64,000 bases of DNA from Monosporascus cannonballus. Lineage: Eukaryota > Ascomycota > Sordariomycetes > Xylariales. This document shows positions 54,381 to 64,000 of this stretch, piece after piece. A program made the position numbers and the translations under genes. How positions within the stretch are numbered: position 1 is the stretch's first letter; every line of letters starts with the position of its first letter. Location of the stretch: contig QJNS01000095.1 in the NCBI GenBank assembly GCA_004154925.1, forward strand, positions 1 to 64,000, written 5' to 3'. Below the pieces are notes generated by a model. The model made no database searches and was not told the origin of the DNA. It saw only the letters and a list, made by a program, of their open reading frames with translations.

Positions 54381-56925
54381 ATATTTGACCCAAAGGTGAC
54401 GATACTACGGAGTCTTAGCTTAAATAGAGGTGGACTAGATAGAAGGTGATGAGCTAATGTAATCAAGGGGCGACTAACCGGCGAAGCTGGGGGCGGTTTT
54501 AATATTGCTGGAGATATGGACGGAGGCGTTACGAGGGTCGTCGTGCGACTGCCCCTGGTCAAAACTGAATGAAGCCTCTTCGTCGAATTTCCGGATCCCA
54601 AGCCAACACTCCGCGAAGCGACGATGAGGTGTGCCGGCGAACCGTCAACGCGCCTAATCAAGGCCGTGACTGGCTCCATCGCTGAGGTTCACGATCATTA
54701 AGACGGATAACGTAATGGAAATTAACTCAAAATGGATCATAATCTCTTAGAGGAAATTGTATGGGAAAAGAACAATAGGGATAAAAGGAGCTACTTACAG
54801 AGAGCTGCTGAATGGTAGGGAAGGTGTATATACGTAAGATATCGACCATAGGCTACCGGCCCGCAACATGATGCAAAGGGTACGTATCCGTAAGCTAAAG
54901 TAGAAGCGACAGAGAAGGTCAAGATATCGACTAGCATATACTAACATACTGTAGTGTCGCGGCTATTTACATGCACCAATCCATATATCTCTTATCCCAT
55001 GCTATCCATATGCAATCCCATACTTCGAGTCTGGAGGCTTAAGCCTTAGGCCTAATAGGTCGCGGATGGAGATTTTCTGAGTGCGAAGGGGTGAGTCCTT
55101 TCAAAGCGTTCGCCATGGTGGCCTTGTGCTTGCGGGTTCCCAATAGGGTCGGAAGTGAGTGCCGGAATCTATGTTACAGTTCATTCGAAAGTGATGTGGT
55201 TCTGCCGTTGAATTTGGGTCTGTCAATAGCGTCCATAGCAAGTGAACAACACTTAATATGTCTGACTGTTTAGGAGCTTTGATTCGCTTAGGTCGCGATT
55301 TGTTCGTCTTTCTCTTAGGCCCCGAACCAATATCGTTGAAGGGACGCCACCCCTTAAATCTGGGCCGGAAGCCGTCCTTGAAATCCATGGAGGATGCCCG
55401 TGGTAACCTTGTTGGTGTTAAGGAACCCTGCTAGGTGGCCTTTAGGTGACTTCGAGAAGTGTTACTGCCTCAAAAATTGGGCTAGCGACGATGTGGAGGA
55501 GTTGTGGCTTGTCACGGTGGCCTGGAAGGCCAGCCCATATAGTCGATGACAAACCCTGGATGCTCAAGTGTCCTTGAGCATTGCCATGCTTTGGGCGTTT
55601 CTCGATAGCGAGAACCGGCTGTGTACGACGGTTTGGTGTATGAACGGGTGGGCAGACGCCAGCTTCAACTTGAGCGAACAGTTCGTTCGTCGTTCGAGAG
55701 TGATATGAGGGTGATGCGGTGGCTGCTGCTGACCTCGAAGTTGTTGATGTCATTGAGGCTGAACGCGGCGGTAATGCACTGGAATTATAGTGAGCGATCA
55801 CCTGTATCGTAATGCGTAATACGCTGAAGCTATCGTGGTTATAGTAGAGGAGCATACGCAGTAAACCCTGGCAGGTCTTTGATGTTGATTCTCGTGGACT
55901 TCAGTCGATGGTAGCTCCACGAAGAATTCATGGCCAGCGTTGCAAAAGCGATGCCGCTATCGCGTCGTCTGCAATAGTGTGGCACCGCCCGGGCAGGTTG
56001 TTATTCGTGCAGGGAACTTGTTTGACACGAACGCTAGACTAGGCGTCTTAGTCCAGGCCGACATTAACGGACCATGCAACCATGGAGGTGAATTGGGACA
56101 AGGAAGCCCGGTGGGTTCGAGACATCAAAGTTCCCAATTATGTAGAATTCAAACCGAAACCGAAAGTGCGCGGATACCGCGGTGATAGGACGTAGAGGTA
56201 TGATCCGCGCGACGTGGAATCAATCCTACGATAGCGTTTCCGAATATTAGCGAAACATTCATAGACACGCCAAGTCAACGCAGCGTCACACGCAATGACA
56301 CGAGCATGAACATTAGCAGGACGACGAAAGCTAGGGGCCGCTCCACTCCCGCACCCACAGCCCGACCAACGAGACGCCCACCCGCACAGTCGCAGCGACA
56401 CATACCTAGACAGATGAACCTTCGCATTGCTCTGGAACGTAATCAAGATGACCGAGATGGGAGCGGGTGCAGCTTCGATCGATCCTGGCGCCTGCGGATG
56501 TATCTGGGCAAGGGGGCAGCTGTTCAGGCCCGAACCGTTGCGTACTGTGTGTAAGTAGGTTGAAACCCAAGGAAATTCGGGTAGAGGATCGCAGAGGGTG
56601 TGGTGTGAGAGTTGATCGCCCAATCGACTAAGGAGGTTTAGGTAATTGGGTATGTGGTCCGCTCGCCGTCGGCGCCTGCGACATTGCTAATGCCCCAGGG
56701 CTACGCGGCCTTTGGGTGAGCAGGTCTAGCAAGACGAATGTCGAGAACGCTGGGGACTGAGCTTTGGTTGGTGCAGATTAATTGCCATTAAAGAGAATTG
56801 GTGAGGACATACCTCTCGACGCAGTGTGTGATATCTAGCCGTGTGCTGCCTTGCTCCGCTAGGCGGGCGGTTGCAAGCCCTCGAACGACTTCACTTCGCT
56901 TTCCCTGCCCCGCCCCGGCAATATT
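54381..56925. other. Gene-poor region without supported genes
   Basis: 2.5 kb. Frames up to 161 codons occur (55442-55855 minus, 56138-56623 minus) with no recognisable domain. They could be decayed lineage-specific genes, but there is no splice or homology support. Confidence 0.45.
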
Positions 56926-57745
56926 ATGTGACTCTCTCCCATCGAAATGCCTCTCTAGAGACTCAGCCGGCCACTCTGGGTCTCTTCAGGCACTGCAAAG
57001 AGCTGCATGGCCAACCCCGGCGTAGCTGATCATGGTATCCTTTGACTCCGTGTTGTCGTCATCAATGCGTACTCGTCTGGCGAAAGGCGTGATTGTAGTG
57101 AAGCACCCCACGCTTCCGATACGCCAGTAAGCGTGTGGCTCATTCCCCGCGGAAGACCTCCAGTCCTTCCTTTATCAGTTTCCCTTCTCTCATCAGCCCC
57201 TTTCCTATACAGTTGTCCAGATATCCCTTCTCAGTCCCACTTCCACAACTGCCACTTCCTGACCAAGTATAACCCTCTCCTCACGTCATCAACCCCCAGA
57301 CCCCTTCCCTTGATCCTTCTCGCTTCAACCCTTTCCCGACTCTCCCGCCCCTAAAGACACAAGAAGTATTATGTGTCTGTCCTCCAAAACCCGTCTCCGT
57401 CCACCTCTTTCAACTGAGGTATGACTCTGCTCCTCCGAAAACCCTGGAAACGCAAGCAGTATTATGTGGCTCTCTCCCTTCATAACACTTCTCTGTCCAT
57501 CTCTTCTCCGCCGACGAAAACGCTCCCCGAATTCCCGCCATGACAAACAGAAAGAGTAATTTCTGGCTATCTCCCTCCAAATACGCCTGGATGTAGGTCT
57601 TCTCCAACGTGAGTACCACCTAAACCCTCGCCTCCAGAAACAGAAAAAATATTATGTGGCTCTCTCCCCACCCCTCAATATATCTCCCACCTCCTCGCAC
57701 GCCTTCCTAAGGAAGGCGGATATTATGTGACTCTCTCCCCCACCA
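56926..57745. repeat. Degenerate tandem array with ~95-bp period
   Basis: The word TATTATGTG-(G/A/T)CTCTCTCC recurs at about 57367, 57460, 57557 (degraded), 57650 and 57721, spaced 93, 97, 93 and 71 bp. An outlying copy is at 56931. Between the words the sequence is pyrimidine-rich with A-rich stretches just before each word. Confidence 0.8.
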
Positions 57746-57849
57746 GACGTCATCCGACGCTGCCACTGGCACCCGCGATTTCTCGCGGATTTCACCAGGC
57801 AGACGGACCAAACCGTCTAGCAATGCAGTGATGTGGGCGATCTCCCGGG

Positions 57850-58145
57850 GTCTGCCAGTAATTGGCCGGAGCCGCAAACGGTGGCCTCAGGACCTCGATA
57901 GTTACTCCAGGAATTGGCAACCTCATCCGTGCTATCGAGAGCTACTTTGCAGTGACAACCAGCCGACCAGACGGTCTGAGACCGCTGTATAGCATACATC
58001 CGGTAGAAGGCTGGGAGCCTCAAACGGTAGCTGTACAGTTGACCCGGTCCACTGCAGCCTTGCATAGAGCAAGGTAACCCTACAGCGTATATCCAGTAAT
58101 CGGCTGAAGCCTCAAACGGTCACTGTATGGTCGACGCGGTCTACT
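57850..58145. repeat. Second degenerate repeat array
   Basis: Related segments start near 57855, 58000 and 58093 with CC(A/G)GTA-x-x-x-GGC-x-GxxGCC-x-CAAACGGT. The last two are 93 bp apart and also share CTGTA-x-x-GT-GAC-x-CGGTC. The array ends about 190 bp before the 3' end of the orphan gene. Confidence 0.65.
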
Positions 58146-58330
58146 ACCGTCTCGCCTCAGACGAGATGATTCCTCATGCAGTTGATAAGCAATCGGCCAA
58201 AGATGCAATGAAAGCATCAGAGGTGAATAGTTGTGATGACTTTGCCCTAAGCAAGATCGTTCATCAAAAAGTCAGCAAAAGATGTACGAGACCTTCCCGT
58301 TAAGAGCGGCAAGGAAGCCTCTCTTGGTAC

Positions 58331-60127
58331 CTAGAAAAAGGATCCAGTTTCCCGGAATATCTTTTTCTGGCTGCCAGTAAGAACGCTATCAAGATTGACA
58401 GCCGGATGCTCTTCAGTATCGTGGTCGAAGTCATCGTCTTCGGGTCCACCATTTCCCTCCCAGCGTAAACCGCCAGGGGTATCACTGCTGTAAAACACAG
58501 CATGTTTGTCAAAAGCCTCGCGGATTCTCTCACAGATATGGTAGCCATCGTGAGGCGCGAGGTACTCCTCTCGGAGGGCAAGAAGACGATACTCAAGGAA
58601 GGAAAGTGGCACATGATCCCCATCCCAAATCTCGCGTTTACTCTTCATAGGCAGTAACCCAAAACCGGGATCCTTATCAGTTTCTTGATCACACCAGTCC
58701 TCAAAAGTGATAGGCGGTCTGGCTTTCTTGGCTAGAAGCCGGCGCCCTTGCTTTGTCCCAAACAAAGCATCGAACTTAGCTAGAAGCTTCAAGCGTACCA
58801 TATGGCTAGGCATATACCTCTGACCATTCTTGGCCCACATGCGCATGACACGGTTCACATGACTTCCCGTTTTGTTGAGTGGAGGAAGATCATCCGACTC
58901 AAAACTGGTACAGAGAATCCATCTCACGATACTTTCTGGGTATGTGAACTCCTTCTTCAGTTCCTGTGTACGTAAGAAAACTGCCAAGACGACCGTTCTA
59001 TTACGACGGCCCTTGGAGCGATTAGCCATAACACCCCGAGCGAGAACTGAAAAGCTGTCCTCGGCTTTAATAGCCAAGTCAGCAAACTGGAGTGCGGCAT
59101 TCCAGAGAAGGTCCTGATATGCGACGACAGCCTGGTTGTCGCCGCCATAATAAAAGGCCTGGCCATGATATGACATGAAGACCACCTGGCGTATAGCCTG
59201 GGTGATCCGATGGCGGACAACGACGATCTCGGGGTTCTTTCCAAACATGGAAACGGTGTTGAGATTAAGCGGAACCGGAACGACTTCGTGGTTCGGTCCA
59301 ATCTCTACCAAACGCTTCATGGAAGCAATGACTTCTCCTCCGACGAGAATTATAAACGGGGGGGAGGCGTTCAATTCCCTTTGGAACTTTGCGCATGCTG
59401 CGTCGATTCGGTCCCAGTTAGGATGCTGCTTCGCTAACTCGTCAAGCTCCTTGTCTGACCTTGACCAGCTCATCCGCATGGGAAACCTGTCCGACGTAAG
59501 CACAGAGGGATTTGGGCCAATCTTACGATATTGAACCCGCATCGATGGATTAGTCTTATCCATTGTATGTCCCCAACAGTACTTCTCGGTTACCATGGTG
59601 GGATAATACCACATGATCCCCAGAACCGCTGAAGCTGGACCGGATAGCTTGCAGAAAAGCCGCTCGTCATATTCGGGGCCAAGTAGTCCTGAAAGCTCGC
59701 TTTTAAACTCGTTAAAGCGAGCGGTAACCTCGGGGTCGTGATCCGGCCAGTCTAATGAGGTGCTAGTGAGAAACTCATCCATATGCTTGCTGGATACGGG
59801 ATGTCTGCGTCGCCGTTGCATATGAATGAAATCCTCGAGGGAAATTTTCATGGGTACATCTTGGATGAGACCAAGAAGGATCCGGTCCCATGGTGTCTTG
59901 TTGTAAGCGAGACCTAGAGCGTTCAAAACAAACCGTCTGCCCAATATACTGGTCGACTCGGAGTCGTCCAGTTCGTCATCGCCTAGGATATCGCCTAGGT
60001 ATTCGGCATCTTCAAGTTCCAAGGATTCCTGCAGGTCTCCATTCTCGAAGTTACCACCATTGGTTCTCACCTTCTTCGTGCCATCCTCAACTGGCTCGCT
60101 AGCCTTTCTCTTCGATTCACACGACAT
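58331..60127 (-). CDS. Orphan single-exon protein of 598 aa in the repeat-rich region
   Basis: An uninterrupted frame from ATG 60127 (MSCESKRKASEPVEDGTKKV) to the stop at 58331. I do not recognise it. The N-terminus has a bipartite-like basic signal (SKRKASEP...KKVRTNGG) and an acidic stretch (LGDDELDDSES). The main body has hydrophobic core strands: LLGLIQDVPMKISLEDFIHM, GPASAVLGIMWYYPTM, PPFIILVGGEVIASMKRLVEIG and QVVFMSYHGQAFYYGGDNQ. A basic region (NRSKGRRNRTVVL, then FGTKQGRRLLAKKARPP) follows, and the C-terminus is acidic (GGPEDDDFDHDTEEH). There are no membrane spans, Cys-rich zinc motif or catalytic signature that I can name. Composition is balanced and stop-free for 598 codons among eroded DNA, so selection is likely. 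A nuclear protein is inferred from the basic signal. Confidence 0.75.
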   Translation of the reverse strand: MSCESKRKASEPVEDGTKKVRTNGGNFENGDLQESLELEDAEYLGDILGDDELDDSESTSILGRRFVLNALGLAYNKTPWDRILLGLIQDVPMKISLEDFIHMQRRRRHPVSSKHMDEFLTSTSLDWPDHDPEVTARFNEFKSELSGLLGPEYDERLFCKLSGPASAVLGIMWYYPTMVTEKYCWGHTMDKTNPSMRVQYRKIGPNPSVLTSDRFPMRMSWSRSDKELDELAKQHPNWDRIDAACAKFQRELNASPPFIILVGGEVIASMKRLVEIGPNHEVVPVPLNLNTVSMFGKNPEIVVVRHRITQAIRQVVFMSYHGQAFYYGGDNQAVVAYQDLLWNAALQFADLAIKAEDSFSVLARGVMANRSKGRRNRTVVLAVFLRTQELKKEFTYPESIVRWILCTSFESDDLPPLNKTGSHVNRVMRMWAKNGQRYMPSHMVRLKLLAKFDALFGTKQGRRLLAKKARPPITFEDWCDQETDKDPGFGLLPMKSKREIWDGDHVPLSFLEYRLLALREEYLAPHDGYHICERIREAFDKHAVFYSSDTPGGLRWEGNGGPEDDDFDHDTEEHPAVNLDSVLTGSQKKIFRETGSFF

Positions 60128-61521
60128 CTTGAACTATACCAACGCTTAAAGCTGGGAGGTGTTGGGTTTATAACAAGCTGACTTTGAAACAAATCAAGCG
60201 TGGACAAATATTGTTTGTATGCAGTAAGACGAAGCCGCTTCTGGTGGTGAGTACGATACTGGCGATGGGCGTGACAGTAGTAATGTTCCACTTCGGTCGA
60301 TCCCATTTTCATTCTACTTAACTACGCGCGGGACAGGGCGGGCACTCTCTTCTCCGACACGTCCGTGGTTACTTCCCTTGATATGTTTAAGTGTGTCGAC
60401 TTCCAGGTCTCGCGGAAGGTACGCATGTCGGAGTAGTCCCAGTACTTCATGAGACTCTTGCCTATGGACTCCCACATATGTTCCCCTAGGCGTAAGACAG
60501 AGCTCTTAGGTACATGCCAAGAGACAGGAGTTAGGGCCCTGGCCCAACTAGAACAACGCACATTCTAGAGTGACGATTGCCAACTGCAGCATTATAATAG
60601 ATAGTCTGCCAATTGGATATTCGGTGGGTTTAGGTACTGTAAGTAGGTATGCAAAGAGAGTCCACCCCTGATTATGTGCTACTTAGGCTCGGAAGTTCCG
60701 TGTTACCCCATAGAGGCGTTCCGGATCACTGTTGGGCAGCCTTGTTTGGGACTGATGGGGTGCGGACTCAGTAGGGCTTTCTTCTCCTTCGGCTATCTAC
60801 CTACCTACCTACCCATTCAAGATACATAGACTACCTAGGTACATATTGCATTGCTGACCTTATAATTAAACCTTATATTTGTAAGGTTCATTTTGGTGGT
60901 TATTATGCTGCTTTTGTGACCAATTCGAGCCTGGATTTCCGAGATCTAGATTTATATGTTCGGCCATAGCCAAGATGCATGGGGGATATGGCGGCTATAT
61001 GCTTCTTCTCTCTCTTATCTGTGACCTTACGAATGTTTGAGCCTCATTCACCCAAGACACTGAAGCCACAGTTAAGGAACCTACCTATCCGCTCCATACC
61101 TTAACAGCCGAACGAATCAAAGTTGAGGTTATTGACAACCTCGCTTCTGTTTCTTGCTGCCAGTAATATGTGCAATCCATCGCAACGTCCTTGAGCTGGC
61201 GTATCCAAGTAAGTAGCTTCAAGGGGGTGATATTCTAACAAATGAGCCTCTTCTTGAACGAGCGACTGGGGCTCATCGGTCTGGTGTCTCCCTTTTTCTG
61301 GTTCTTTGTGTCTTTACGGTTGTCGTTGCTGGACTTATCGTACTGACTGACGGTCTTTCTAGGCGCCCTCACTCCAATCTGTTCCTTGCCATTGGGGCCG
61401 GCGAATCCGTATGCTCTAGTTTTTCGACCTCCATATGTCACCGTAGCAGAACCTCAGCGACTGGCACGCCATCATGGCAATCCAGCCACTGGCGACTGTG
61501 CTGGGCCTCTTTTGACTCCGA
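60128..61521. other. Upstream flank of the orphan gene; no supported gene
   Basis: 1.4 kb. It holds the presumed promoter and a short (CTAC)n run at about 60797-60812. A 68-codon minus frame (61235-61441) is very basic (SSNDNRKDTKNQKKG) but has no support. Confidence 0.45.
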
Positions 61522-61761
61522 TCACGCCAGTGAAGGATCTCTCGATTCGAACCGACAATGAACACTGTTAACAACAATCTCCACGCTAGGTAGCCATTTC
61601 CTAGCTATTCGAGGAGGTTTCTGAGCTTTCAAGGCCTCGACTAGCAATCGCATCGAGGCATCAGCCAAGCCGAGCAACGCCATCGCCGACGAACCCGCCC
61701 CGACGATCTGCAGACATCCTTCTAAGTGCCCCTCTCGCACCGAGCCTGCAGCTTTTTCCAA
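61522..61761 (-). pseudogene. Possible truncated N-terminus of a fungal STAND/NLR-type protein
   Basis: A 79-codon frame containing IVGAGSSAMALLGLADASMRLLVEALKA. This resembles the hydrophobic helix of the fungal N-terminal domain (Fungal_N) found at the start of many NLR/ankyrin-type fungal proteins. It stops soon after, and no NACHT, NB-ARC or repeat domain follows on this strand in the window. The likeness is from memory and short, so this is tentative. Confidence 0.25.
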
Positions 61762-62729
61762 CGAGCTTCCCCCTTTTCTGGACGACTCAACACAGGAGAA
61801 TAGTTAATTAGGGATGTGTGACAGTTAGGCTGATCGGTAGATAAGGTAACATAGAGTGTGGGAAGTGATAATTGTCTGACTAGAATTGAGCTCTAGGGAG
61901 CGGTGGCTAGGAAGCTCTCTATATACTGTGGGCGCGCCGGAATAAGGTTCTTCCGGGGTGCTGGGAGCTTGATGACTAACATAGATACCCCTATTCCACG
62001 ACAGGATGTTACGGTGTCAGAAACCGGTGTCTTGGGTGGTGGGTGCTCAGGCACACCACCACATTTGTACGTTGACCACGAGCTGGATCAACTGTCCGAC
62101 ATAGCACTTCCCTCTCTAACCTAATATATTGCTCCCTTTCCCAGTAATTGGTTATTATGCGCCATAACAGCGATCGAGTGAATATTATCGTATGAGATAT
62201 CCAAGCTGCAGTTTGGAGATTTACGTTATTAGGCTCTATAATAACCACATGCCTAGGGTTTCACGTATGGAGAAGATACGCAGGTATTTTTAAATCGCTA
62301 CCTACCTAGCTTGCGAGGGCCATGGTGTGATTTCCAGTGGTCCTAGAGTTGAAATAAAGCAACCACCTAGCATCACACCTAACATGCTATCGAGGAAGAT
62401 CCGAACAACACCATACTAAATAAAGCTCTTCACCATGAAACAGACTGTATACGCCGTAATTAAAACACGAAAGTTTACAGGGGGCTTTGGTGCGGTGGGT
62501 GGAGCAACGCTTTTGCAATTGATGACGTTCCTCAGAGTAGCAACAGCCAGCAACAGTTATAATACAAATCCGTATGTATAAGTCCATAAGATATGCCCTG
62601 GATTACTGTTTTGGAATAGCAGGAGGAGGAGCTTGCTTAACTATAAATTCATACCATATAAGTGCATCGAGGGCGAGAAGTCGTGGCCTGATCCCCGCAA
62701 GCTCATATATACATCTGTAAGCGCCCAGT
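61762..62729. other. Gene-poor AT-rich region
   Basis: About 970 bp without coding signal. Nothing was recognised. Confidence 0.5.
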
Positions 62730-62734
62730 TGATT

Positions 62735-62895
62735 GCTTAGCTAGCTGACGACGACCTAAGTCGACGGTTAGCTAGGATTTCCAAAGCTTAACGGCTAACT
62801 AGGTTGACAGTTAACCAGGGCTTTGAAGTTGATATTTAGTTACGGTTTAGAGGCATTAGCGGTTAGCTAGGTTAACGACTAGCCAATGCTTAAAG
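62735..62895. repeat. Degenerate GTTAGCTAGG/GTTAAC-type short repeats
   Basis: Variants of CGGTTAGCTAGG, CGGCTAACTAGG and GACAGTTAACCAGG recur about every 30-50 bp. The pattern is irregular and partly inverted. Confidence 0.55.
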
Positions 62896-63239
62896 CTTTA
62901 TAGTTATAGCTTTTGACTTTATTATCATCTACCTGACCTAGCTGACATGACCCAACTAAATAACCTGACCTGGCCTGATTCTATCGTCGACCTGGCAGCC
63001 GATCTTGATTGGATATCGAGACGTTGGTTCCAGTCACAGATTCCCCTTACATGAATCTCTGACCACGCCTACCGACACACCCAATATCTATTATCTGAAT
63101 ACAGAACGTGGGAAGAGGGGAAAATATCGCGAGCTGATTGCCCAACCTTAACACTTTTTCATCAGCTATACTTTCGGTCCTATCATGATTGGTTACATGG
63201 AAGGAAAAGATGCGTCCTACGCAAGGAGTATGTAACACA

Positions 63240-63480
63240 ACTTTTTTATATGAAGATGACGCGCTGCCATTGCGCCAGAGGTGATTCAAAGTGCCTGGCT
63301 CGTTGCCAGGCACGCCGCCGCCAGAGTTACCACACGGCCAGAGGTGCCGGTGGGACACCCATTTAGTGAAGCGCAGGAATCGACTTTGGCTATTGTTGGA
63401 AGCTGGCGTGTTTACTTTGCTATATAAGGCCATAGAATGTTCTCCGAATTTTTCCCGCTGAAAACCTGTTTGTTGGCTGC
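63240..63480 (-). repeat. Repeat copy B with a tRNA 5'-half (A-box) module
   Basis: The minus strand carries TCACCTC then TGGCGCAATGGCAGCGCG then TCATCTTCATA, the 5' half of the tRNA-like gene at 52.0 kb but with CAT at the anticodon position. No T-arm follows within 150 bp. The ~190 bp before it is a diverged copy of repeat A. Confidence 0.7.
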
Positions 63481-64000
63481 TCCAGGTGCGCCAGGGGTTA
63501 AGGGTCCACGTCAAGGGCTCCGGGAACAAGGATCTAAGTGGCGAATCTCTTAGTATCGGGTGAGATAAAGCGCACGCCGTGGTAATTTTTTCTTTAGCAG
63601 GGCATGCTTACCTGTTAAGTTATAAGAACAAGGATGCGGAATCCTTAATATGCTTAACTTGTATAAATCAAGTGATTATAAGGAGTGAATTTTTGTATAA
63701 ATTAAATGTTTTCTAAGGATCAACTTCTTCGCAGAAGATCTACCTCCATGTCTGAATTTGCTAATAATTTGTTCAACTCGGTATTCTAACAGCTGCAGTT
63801 GTCTAAGGGACGGCCGTCCCCGAGGTCCCCGGTTTGTGCCCCCGGGATGGAGCATGCGTGCCACCGCCGCTTGTCCAATTATCTCCGTCGCCCCCTCATT
63901 GCGTCCTTACGAGGCTGTGGGCCGTCCGCCTATATCTATTAACTACTTGAGCTATTTGTACGCTGTCTGCTGCGTGACGTTCAATTCGCCGGGGACGGCG
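63481..64000. other. Right end of the window, no supported gene
   Basis: 520 bp, AT-rich up to 63700, then GC-rich with GGGACGGCCGTCCC-like and CCCCGGGATGG words at 63807-63850. A 62-codon minus frame here is not convincing. Confidence 0.4.

Noticed and set aside
56926..57745. Could the ~95-bp array be a CRISPR array?
   Set aside because: Eukaryotic context, conserved words much shorter and more variable than CRISPR repeats, uneven spacing and no cas genes.
63047..63529. 160-codon minus-strand frame
   Set aside because: It runs through repeat copy B and the tRNA-like half, so the open frame is incidental.

Overview
The window is nuclear DNA from a filamentous ascomycete (Pezizomycotina, most likely Sordariomycetes). 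The protein-coding genes have short GT-AG introns, mostly 49-178 nt, with CTAAC/CTGAC-type branch sites. They encode typical eukaryotic housekeeping proteins plus several fungus-specific ones. Intergenic DNA contains many short TAGGTA/CTACCT words. Exons were assigned by reading frame and splice signals only, so every join is a prediction.

Bases 1-32,400 are a gene-rich block. In order: the 3' end of an unrecognised gene (+); an acidic conserved fungal protein (-, 3032-5950); coatomer delta/RET2 (+); anaphase-promoting complex subunit 4 (+); an eight-exon AMP-dependent acyl-CoA ligase (-); the Elongator-associated ATPase KTI12 (-); a zinc alcohol dehydrogenase (-); a PTM1/GOST-family seven-membrane-span protein (-, eight exons); a U-box cyclophilin of the PPIL2/CYP8 type (+); the complex I assembly methyltransferase NDUFAF7 (-); a CDK11/PITSLRE-like kinase (+); a secreted or membrane-anchored Thr-rich protein (-); and a fungal DUF7726-like nuclear protein (-). 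They do not form a pathway or cluster; this looks like ordinary conserved core genome.

Bases 32,400-36,700 are gene-poor and partly AT-rich, with a 10-N gap between poly-G and poly-C tracts. A second gene block follows (36,692-50,073): a two-RRM RNA-binding protein, the decapping enzyme DCP2, the SNARE USE1 with a CT-microsatellite intron, a BRCT-WGR protein without a PARP catalytic domain, and a conserved fungal protein of unknown function.

Bases 50,074-64,000 are a repeat-rich accessory compartment. They contain tRNA-derived modules (one able to fold as a split tRNA), a 171-bp MITE-like inverted repeat, a tandem array with a period near 95 bp, a frameshifted PYM-like gene fragment, a possible truncated STAND/NLR N-terminus, and one long intact single-exon orphan gene (598 aa, 58,331-60,127). 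The orphan and the tRNA-derived family are the best candidates for undescribed biology. I saw no biosynthetic cluster, CRISPR array, rRNA operon or intact transposase.
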